A stretch of 7,583 bases of DNA from an uncultured Lachnospiraceae bacterium (GTDB lineage: Bacteria > Bacillota > Clostridia > Lachnospirales > Lachnospiraceae), in contig CAJTYN010000149.1 of assembly GCA_910584115.1 (NCBI GenBank), forward strand, positions 1-7,583, written 5' to 3'. The translations under genes and the position numbers were made by a program. The notes under the pieces are model-generated. The model saw only the letters and a program-made list of their open reading frames with translations. It was not told the origin of the DNA and did not search any database. How positions within the stretch are numbered: position 1 is the first letter of the stretch; every line of letters starts with the position of its first letter. Positions 1 through 4,677 of the stretch are shown here, piece after piece.

Positions 1-1196
1 CGGTCTTTGCTGCCGTTTTCCATGGCGGCGATGGAACCCATGCCGCGGTACACTTTATATTTTCTGCCCTGGTACAGTTCAAATGTTCCCGGACTCTCGT
101 CACACCCGGCAAAGAGGCTCCCCATCATGCATACATTCGCGCCTGCGGCGATGGCCTTCGTCATATCGCCGGAGTATTTGATCCCGCCGTCGGCGATGAT
201 CGGGACACCGGTCCCTTCCGCCGCCCGGGCACAGTCCATGATCGCCGTGATCTGCGGCACGCCGATCCCCGCGATCACACGGGTGGTGCAGATGGATCCC
301 GGTCCGATCCCCACTTTGACCGCGTCCGCTCCAGCTTCGATCAGCGCCCGGGTGGCGTCCTCCGTGGCCACATTGCCCGCGATCACCTGGGCCTTCGGAT
401 ACGCCGCCTTGATCTCCCGCACGGCCCGCAGGACGTTTTCAGAATGGCCGTGAGCGGAATCTAAGACGAGCACGTCTACTTTTACGTTTACAAGAGCCTC
501 CACCCGCTCCAGCAGGTTGGATGTGATGCCCACCGCCGCGCCGCAGAGCAGGCGCCCCTGGGAGTCTTTGGCCGAAAGAGGATAGCGGATCTGTTTCTCG
601 ATATCTTTGATCGTGATCAGTCCTTTCAGATTGAAGTCCTCGTCCACCAGCGGGAGTTTTTCTTTTCTGGACTGGGCCAGGATCTTCTTTGCCTCTTCCA
701 GGGAGATCCCTTCCTTCGCCGTGATCAGCCCCTCCGAGGTCATGGATTCTTTGATCTTCTTCGTAAAATCCTCTTCAAATTTCAAGTCACGGTTGGTGAT
801 GATCCCCACCAGCTTGCTGCCCTCTGTGATCGGCACGCCGGAGATCCGAAACTTCGCCATCAGTTCATTGGCATCTTCCAGCGTATGCTCCGGGGACAGG
901 AAAAATGGGTCTGTGATAACGCCGTTCTCCGAACGTTTGACCATATCCACTTCCGCGGCCTGGGCTTCGACGGACATGTTCTTGTGGATGATCCCGATGC
1001 CGCCCTGCCGGGCCATCGCGATGGCCATCCGGTGTTCCGTCACGGTATCCATCCCCGCGCTCATCATCGGGATGTTCAGTTTTACTTTACTCGTAAGCCA
1101 TGTCTCCAGGTTGATCTGGTTCGGAGTCACTTGCGAATATGCCGGCACCAACAACACATCGTCAAAAGTGATCCCTTCGCCTATTACTTTTCCCAT
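1..1196 (-). CDS. guaB: IMP dehydrogenase, C-terminus cut off by window edge
   Basis: Inosine-5'-monophosphate dehydrogenase oxidises IMP to XMP with NAD+, the committed step of GMP synthesis in the cytoplasm. 398 residues are visible. The N-terminal barrel half starts with FDDVLLVPAYS (11-21) and has the SAGMDTVTE substrate region (46-54). Two CBS domains follow at about 92-205, with repeats ending in LVGIITNRDL and LKGLITIKDI. The barrel then resumes with LDSAHGHS (245-252) and the catalytic loop GIGPGSICTTR, whose nucleophile is Cys303. The IMP-binding IADGGIKYSGD (334-344) and YRGMGS (383-388) are present. The mobile flap and the last 85-90 residues expected for a family of roughly 485-490 residues lie beyond position 1. 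The ATG at 1196 is preceded by AGGGAGG at 1203-1209, 6 nt away. The gene has its own promoter and lies 162 nt downstream of groEL, so it is probably a separate unit. Confidence 0.97.
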   Translation of the reverse strand, partial: MGKVIGEGITFDDVLLVPAYSQVTPNQINLETWLTSKVKLNIPMMSAGMDTVTEHRMAIAMARQGGIGIIHKNMSVEAQAAEVDMVKRSENGVITDPFFLSPEHTLEDANELMAKFRISGVPITEGSKLVGIITNRDLKFEEDFTKKIKESMTSEGLITAKEGISLEEAKKILAQSRKEKLPLVDEDFNLKGLITIKDIEKQIRYPLSAKDSQGRLLCGAAVGITSNLLERVEALVNVKVDVLVLDSAHGHSENVLRAVREIKAAYPKAQVIAGNVATEDATRALIEAGADAVKVGIGPGSICTTRVIAGIGVPQITAIMDCARAAEGTGVPIIADGGIKYSGDMTKAIAAGANVCMMGSLFAGCDESPGTFELYQGRKYKVYRGMGSIAAMENGSKD

Positions 1197-1228
1197 GATG
1201 TACCTCCCTCATCCTTTGCGTTTTTGAT

Positions 1229-1257
1229 AGTGTAACAAAAATCAACATGTGTGTCAA
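1229..1257 (-). promoter_or_regulatory. Sigma-A type promoter for guaB
   Basis: Read on the minus strand, TTGACA (1252-1257, a perfect -35) is followed by a 17-nt spacer and TACACT (1229-1234, four of six matches to TATAAT). Transcription would start near 1222, giving a short leader of about 25 nt that contains the AGGGAGG ribosome binding site. The placement directly upstream of guaB and the ideal spacing support the call. I recognised no PurR-type or guanine riboswitch structure, and the leader is too short for a riboswitch. Confidence 0.75.
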
Positions 1258-1313
1258 TCTACAAACACTCTTGTCGTGACAGGTTCTGCGGATCGTCCCC
1301 GGAAACGGCAGGA

Positions 1314-1344
1314 AGGGGCCGACATCTGTATGATGCCAGCCCCT
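1314..1344 (-). terminator. Hairpin after groEL, likely terminator
   Basis: An inverted repeat with 13-bp arms (1314-1326 and 1332-1344) and a 5-nt loop begins 14 nt after the groEL stop codon. On the minus strand the stem contains two G-U pairs and a GGGGC/GCCCC base, so it should be stable. The U-tract after it is poor (TTCC then TGCCG), so it may be leaky or work mainly as a 3'-end stabiliser. On the plus strand it is followed by a similarly mixed T-rich run, but no plus-strand gene precedes it. Confidence 0.55.
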
Positions 1345-1358
1345 GTCTTTATCTTCTA

Positions 1359-2978
1359 TTACATCATGCCCATTCCGCCGCCTGCTGGCATTGGGGGAAC
1401 ATCTTCTTTTATGATGGATACAACGGATTCTGTGGTCAGCAGAGTAGATGCCACGCTGGTGGCGTTCTGCAGAGCGCTCCTGGTCACTTTTGCCGGGTCT
1501 AAGATGCCTGCTTCTACCATGTCCACATACTCTTCTCTGTAAGCGTCAAAGCCCTTGCCTGCTTCCATCTCTTTGACCTTGTTCACGATCACAGATCCTT
1601 CCAGACCTGCGTTGCAGGCGATGTGGTACAGCGGGGATTCCAGTGCTTTGAGCAGGATGTTCGCGCCGGTCTTCTCGTCGCCTTCCAGCTTCTCAGCCAT
1701 CTTTGCGACTTCTTTGGACGCATGGATATATGCGGAACCGCCCCCGGCGATGATGCCTTCCTCTACGGCTGCCCTGGTCGCTGCGAGAGCATCTTCCAGA
1801 CGCAGTTTTGCTTCTTTCATCTCTGTCTCTGTGGCCGCGCCCACACGGATAACGGCTACGCCGCCTGCCAGTTTTGCGAGTCTCTCCTGCAGTTTTTCCC
1901 TGTCGAAATCAGAGGATGTCTCACCGATCTGATCCCTGAGCTGTGCGATCCTGCCGTCGATCGCGGCTTTGTCGCCTGCGCCGTCTACGATCACTGTCTC
2001 TTCTTTCTTCACTTTGATGGATTTTGCACGGCCGAGCTGGCTCATATCCACTTCTTTGAGATCCAGACCGAGTTCGTCGGAGATCACCTGTCCGCCTGTG
2101 AGGATGGCGATGTCTTCCAGCATCGCTTTTCTCCTGTCGCCGTAGCCCGGTGCTTTTACAGCGACCACCTGGAATGTGCCGCGCAGTTTATTTACGATCA
2201 ATGTTGTCAGCGCTTCGCCTTCCACGTCCTCTGCGATGATCAGCAGTTTTGCGCCTGCCTGAACGACTTTCTCGAGCAGCGGGAGGATATCCTGGATGTT
2301 GCTGATCTTCTTGTCTGTGATCAGGATGTATGGATCATCCAGTGTGGCTTCCATCTTCTCCATGTCTGTGGACATGTAGGCGGAGATATAGCCTCTGTCA
2401 AACTGCATGCCTTCTACCAGATCCAGCTCTGTGTGCATGGTCTTTGACTCTTCTACTGTGATCACGCCGTCGTTGGAGACTTTCTCCATAGCGTCTGCCA
2501 CTAAGCTGCCCACTTCTTCGCTGCTGGCGGAGATCGCGGCTACGTTTGCGATCTGATCTTTGCCCTTGATCTCTTTGCTCATGGCCATGATCGCTTCGAC
2601 AGCTACATCTGTCGCTTTCTTCATGCCTTTGCGCAGCACGATCGGATTGGCGCCTGCCGCCAGGTTCTTCATACCTTCGTTTACCATCGCCTGGGCCAGT
2701 ACGGTGGCTGTCGTCGTACCGTCGCCTGCCACATCGTTGGTCTTTGACGCGACTTCTTTGATGAGCTGTGCGCCCATGTTCTCAAATCCGTCTTCCAGCT
2801 CGATCTCTTTTGCGATCGTCACACCGTCGTTGGTGATCAGCGGAGAACCATATGATTTATCTAAGACTACGTTCCTGCCTTTCGGGCCTAATGTCACACG
2901 GACTGTATTTGCTAACTGATCAACACCGCTCTCCAGTGCCGCCCTGGCGTCTGCGCCAAATTTGATCTCTTTTGCCAT
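1359..2978 (-). CDS. groEL: Chaperonin GroEL (Hsp60), 60 kDa subunit
   Basis: The large chaperonin subunit forms a double seven-membered ring in the cytoplasm and folds proteins in an ATP-driven cycle with GroES as lid. The 539-residue product has the usual length. The equatorial domain has TLGPKGRNVVLDKS (29-42), the ATP-site NDGVTIAKEIEL (50-61) with Asp51, and GDGTTTAT (85-92) with Asp86. The apical domain spans roughly 190-375. The family signature AAVEEGIIAGGG lies at 403-414, just after the hydrolysis aspartate in LEDAL (Asp396). The C-terminus is the typical Gly/Met tail (PPMPAGGGMGMM). The ATG at 2978 has GGAGG at 2988-2992, 9 nt upstream. It follows groES by 42 nt with no promoter or terminator evident between them, so the pair is one operon under CIRCE control. 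Nothing in the protein looks abnormal. Confidence 0.99.
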   Translation of the reverse strand: MAKEIKFGADARAALESGVDQLANTVRVTLGPKGRNVVLDKSYGSPLITNDGVTIAKEIELEDGFENMGAQLIKEVASKTNDVAGDGTTTATVLAQAMVNEGMKNLAAGANPIVLRKGMKKATDVAVEAIMAMSKEIKGKDQIANVAAISASSEEVGSLVADAMEKVSNDGVITVEESKTMHTELDLVEGMQFDRGYISAYMSTDMEKMEATLDDPYILITDKKISNIQDILPLLEKVVQAGAKLLIIAEDVEGEALTTLIVNKLRGTFQVVAVKAPGYGDRRKAMLEDIAILTGGQVISDELGLDLKEVDMSQLGRAKSIKVKKEETVIVDGAGDKAAIDGRIAQLRDQIGETSSDFDREKLQERLAKLAGGVAVIRVGAATETEMKEAKLRLEDALAATRAAVEEGIIAGGGSAYIHASKEVAKMAEKLEGDEKTGANILLKALESPLYHIACNAGLEGSVIVNKVKEMEAGKGFDAYREEYVDMVEAGILDPAKVTRSALQNATSVASTLLTTESVVSIIKEDVPPMPAGGGMGMM

Positions 2979-3020
2979 TTTACCTTACCTCCATCTTCTA
3001 TAAAAATGTTCCAGTCTAGT

Positions 3021-3305
3021 TTATTCTACGATCGCGAGGATATCGCTCTGTCTTACGATGATGTATTCATCCTCATGCATCTTCACGTCTGTCCCGGCGT
3101 ATTTGGAGTAGATCACCTGATCGCCTACTTTTACTTCCATCTTCACTTCTTTGCCATCCACACATCCGCCTGGGCCTACGGCGATCACCTCAGCCTGCTG
3201 CGGCTTTTCCTGTGCCTGCCCCGGCAGCACGATCCCGGATTTCGTCGTTTCTTCTGCTTCTAACTGTTTTAATACAACTCTGTCACCTAACGGTACTAAT
3301 TTCAT
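3021..3305 (-). CDS. groES: Co-chaperonin GroES (Hsp10)
   Basis: GroES forms the heptameric dome that caps GroEL and encloses the folding chamber. With the start chosen here the protein has 94 residues, the normal family length. It opens with MKLVPLGDRVVLK, typical of the family. The mobile loop that contacts GroEL is at about 16-32 and carries the conserved GIVLP (25-29). The GPGG and VGDQVIYSKYAGT segments follow. Two in-frame ATGs exist, at 3311 and 3305. AAGGAGG at 3314-3320 sits 2 nt from the first and 8 nt from the second, so 3305 is preferred; using 3311 would add Met-Ala in front. It is the first gene of the groES-groEL operon, behind a CIRCE operator. Confidence 0.98.
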   Translation of the reverse strand: MKLVPLGDRVVLKQLEAEETTKSGIVLPGQAQEKPQQAEVIAVGPGGCVDGKEVKMEVKVGDQVIYSKYAGTDVKMHEDEYIIVRQSDILAIVE

Positions 3306-3313
3306 AGCCATTG

Positions 3314-3320
3314 CCTCCTT
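3314..3320 (-). promoter_or_regulatory. groES ribosome binding site (decides start)
   Basis: AAGGAGG on the minus strand is a near-perfect anti-Shine-Dalgarno match. It lies 8 nt from the ATG at 3305 but only 2 nt from the ATG at 3311, which favours the downstream start. Confidence 0.85.
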
Positions 3321-3341
3321 GTTTTTCTATTCTTTCTGTTG

Positions 3342-3368
3342 CTAGCACTCTTTTTTTTTGAGTGCTGA
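3342..3368 (-). promoter_or_regulatory. CIRCE operator (HrcA binding site) of groESL
   Basis: The plus strand shows CTAGCACTC, nine bases, then GAGTGCTGA. This matches the CIRCE consensus TTAGCACTC-N9-GAGTGCTAA with one mismatch in each outer end. HrcA is known to repress groESL and dnaK operons through this element and to release it on heat stress; hrcA itself is not in the window. The operator lies just downstream of the predicted -10 and near the transcription start, so bound HrcA would block initiation. The nine-base spacer is a pure T run (A run on the coding strand), which is unusual. Confidence 0.95.
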
Positions 3369-3379
3369 TCGTTGAGTAT

Positions 3380-3408
3380 ATATTATTCGAATTGCCAGGT
3401 TTGTGCAA
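3380..3408 (-). promoter_or_regulatory. Predicted groESL promoter
   Basis: On the minus strand TTGCAC (3403-3408) is followed by a 17-nt spacer and TAATAT (3380-3385). The hexamers are imperfect (three and four of six matches), but the start it predicts, near 3373, falls at the edge of the CIRCE element, as expected for an HrcA-controlled operon. A better -10 by sequence, TATACT at 3375-3380, lacks a suitable -35. The exact hexamers are uncertain; a promoter in this segment is likely. Confidence 0.55.
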
Positions 3409-3525
3409 GCGCAAAAAAAGCGATTGAAACCCTCTTATCTTTTATCATATCCATTTTTCTCCTAAATACTCATATTTTCTCATTTTTTTAAAAAAGAGTC
3501 TGCAGAGCGCGCATCCCCCGGAGGG

Positions 3526-3564
3526 TTTTATCGTATAAGACACGGAGTTTCCTATACGATAAAA
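3526..3564. repeat. Perfect 12-bp inverted repeat downstream of codY
   Basis: TTTTATCGTATA (3526-3537) and its exact reverse complement (3553-3564) flank a 15-nt loop. On the minus strand the loop carries GGAAACTCC, which could pair GGA with TCC. The right arm overlaps the U-tract of the codY terminator. A GC-rich patch (CTGCAGAGCGCGC and CCCCCGGAGGG, about 3500-3525) adjoins it inside otherwise AT-rich DNA. It could be a second 3'-end hairpin for codY mRNA, a protein-binding site, or part of a dispersed intergenic repeat; the sequence alone does not decide. It lacks a U-tract on the minus strand, so it is not a standard terminator. Confidence 0.7.
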
Positions 3565-3592
3565 AGAATGAGGTCCGTTTTTCGCGGACCCC
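3561..3592 (-). terminator. Intrinsic terminator of codY
   Basis: Starting 8 nt after the codY stop codon, the minus strand forms an 8-bp stem (GGGGTCCG with CGGACCTC, one G-U pair) with a 7-nt loop. It is followed by ATTCTTTTT (3561-3569), a good U-tract. It separates codY from the groESL operon. Confidence 0.85.
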
Positions 3593-3599
3593 ACCTTTT

Positions 3600-4388
3600 T
3601 TACCCTTTCTTCATGCGGGTTTCCTTTATTTCCTTTAACTCATCGAAGATGACTTCATTCAGGACCTTGATGTACGTCCCTTTCATCCCGGAGGAACGGG
3701 ACTCGATCACCCCGGCGCTCTCAAATTTGCGCAGGGCGTTTACGATCACTGAACGGGTGATGCCCACCCGGTCCGCGATCTTGCTGGCCACGAGGATCCC
3801 CTCATTGCCGTCAAGCTCCTGAAAGATATGGATGATAGCTTCCAGCTCCGTAAAAGATAATGTGTTGAAGGCGGATTTTACCACCTGTTTCTTCCTGTCC
3901 TCCTCGGCATTCTCCTCATGTACAGAACGCATCATCTCCAACCCCACCACTGTGGTGCCATATTCACTCACGATGATGTCCTCGATCTCATAGGGATCAG
4001 TGTCCCTGTACATGAACACGGTGCCCAGACGTTCTCCCGCGATGTCAATAGGGTTGATGATACCCTGGTATCTGCGCATCTCGTCCCCCTCAAATCCCAG
4101 AGTCTGCAGATTCACATTCTCTTTGGTGGACAATACGCCCAAAAACCTTTCATTAAGCAGCGGATCGACATGACTGCCCACCTGTCCTTCGATCAATTCC
4201 GTGATCTCCCGGACCTCCGGGCTGATACCGACCCCCAATACTTTTCCTTTTCTGCTGATCACCAGTATATTGGAACTTAAGGTTTCCATCAATACCTGAC
4301 AAATATCATTGAAAACAACCTTTTTAGCGTTATTATTATGCAGTAGTTTGTTGATTTTCCTTGTTTTGTCTAATAATTGAACACTCAT
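3600..4388 (-). CDS. codY: GTP- and branched-chain amino acid-sensing regulator CodY
   Basis: CodY is a global cytoplasmic transcription factor. In Gram-positive bacteria it binds DNA when GTP and isoleucine/valine/leucine are plentiful, mostly repressing amino acid uptake, synthesis and adaptation genes. The product has 262 residues, close to the 259 of Bacillus subtilis. The N-terminal GAF ligand domain (about 1-150) opens with LLDKTRKIN and contains SNILVISRKGKVLG (39-52). Arg60 is a plausible counterpart of the isoleucine-contacting arginine, an inference from position. A helical linker follows, then SFTELEAIIHIFQELDGNEG (178-197). The winged helix-turn-helix has ASKIADRVGITRSVIVNALR (201-220), nearly invariant in the family. 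The ATG at 4388 is chosen because GAGGAGG (4397-4403) lies 8 nt upstream; an in-frame TTG at 4412 would put that site inside the gene. It is monocistronic, between a promoter region and a strong terminator. Confidence 0.98.
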   Translation of the reverse strand: MSVQLLDKTRKINKLLHNNNAKKVVFNDICQVLMETLSSNILVISRKGKVLGVGISPEVREITELIEGQVGSHVDPLLNERFLGVLSTKENVNLQTLGFEGDEMRRYQGIINPIDIAGERLGTVFMYRDTDPYEIEDIIVSEYGTTVVGLEMMRSVHEENAEEDRKKQVVKSAFNTLSFTELEAIIHIFQELDGNEGILVASKIADRVGITRSVIVNALRKFESAGVIESRSSGMKGTYIKVLNEVIFDELKEIKETRMKKG

Positions 4389-4396
4389 ATAGCCGG

Positions 4397-4403
4397 CCTC
4401 CTC
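4397..4403 (-). promoter_or_regulatory. codY ribosome binding site (decides start)
   Basis: GAGGAGG on the minus strand ends 8 nt before the ATG at 4388. This rules in that ATG over an in-frame TTG at 4412, which lies upstream of the site. Confidence 0.85.
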
Positions 4404-4426
4404 TTTTTTCAAAGAAATATTCGGTT

Positions 4427-4465
4427 ACACAGCTTCAAAGACCTTAAATTTACAAAACGCTGTGT
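4427..4465 (-). other. Inverted repeat in the codY leader
   Basis: ACACAGC (4459-4465 on the minus strand) and GCTGTGT (4427-4433) form a perfect 7-bp inverted repeat around a 25-nt AT-rich loop. It lies about 40 nt upstream of the codY start codon. It could be a leader hairpin or an operator half-site pair. I found no match to the CodY box AATTTTCWGAAAATT here, so autoregulation is not shown. It may be chance. Confidence 0.3.
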
Positions 4466-4554
4466 CTCTTTTCCACACTGTCCTGGATAATATACGGCAA
4501 ACACCATAAAAATATATTTTCTTCTGTCTGGGCTTGACATGAAGCTACAGCCTT

Positions 4555-4583
4555 ATGGTAACACACAACTAAAATGAAATCAA
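4555..4583 (-). promoter_or_regulatory. Candidate codY promoter
   Basis: On the minus strand TTGATT (4578-4583) is followed by 17 nt and TACCAT (4555-4560), each four of six matches to consensus. It would give a leader of about 160 nt. The codY upstream region of about 255 nt after the topA hairpin contains no gene, so a promoter is expected, but the hexamers are weak. The TATATT at about 4490 is an alternative -10 without a good -35. Confidence 0.35.
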
Positions 4584-4644
4584 CAGATATTTTCATTTAT
4601 CAGAGGTTTATTTGATCTGTTTTCAGATAATAGATCCGGGCATC

Positions 4645-4671
4645 AAAAAGAGGCATCTGCTGCCCCTTTTT
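4645..4671 (-). terminator. Terminator of topA, possibly bidirectional
   Basis: Just after the topA stop codon the minus strand forms AAAAAGGGGCA / TGCCTCTTTTT, an 11-bp stem with one G-U pair and a 5-nt loop (4656-4660). The descending arm supplies the U-tract. On the plus strand the same hairpin runs into seven Ts (4667-4673 region), so it could also stop transcription in the other direction. It ends the dprA-topA unit before codY. Confidence 0.8.
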
Positions 4672-4677
4672 TTGACC

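Noticed and set aside
607..1227. Plus-strand open frame opposite guaB
   Set aside because: It is the mirror frame of the conserved IMP dehydrogenase CBS and barrel coding sequence.
1270..1283. TGTC-GT-GACA palindrome upstream of the guaB promoter as an operator
   Set aside because: Only four base pairs per half are perfect, which is expected by chance, and it matches no regulator site I recognise.
1623..2447. Long plus-strand open frame (274 codons) opposite groEL
   Set aside because: It is antisense to groEL, is rich in Cys, His and Phe as expected from a reversed chaperonin gene, and matches no family I know.
3484..3495. TTTTTTAAAAAA palindrome as a terminator or structured site
   Set aside because: It has no loop or GC stem and is best explained as AT-rich intergenic sequence.
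4389..4412. Upstream TTG start for codY, adding eight residues
   Set aside because: The strong GAGGAGG site would lie inside the coding sequence, and the ATG at 4388 gives the family's normal N-terminus.
4404..4420. CodY box near the codY start (TTTCTTTGAAA)
   Set aside because: The symmetric halves are two bases too far apart for the AATTTTCWGAAAATT consensus, so autoregulation through this site is not supported.
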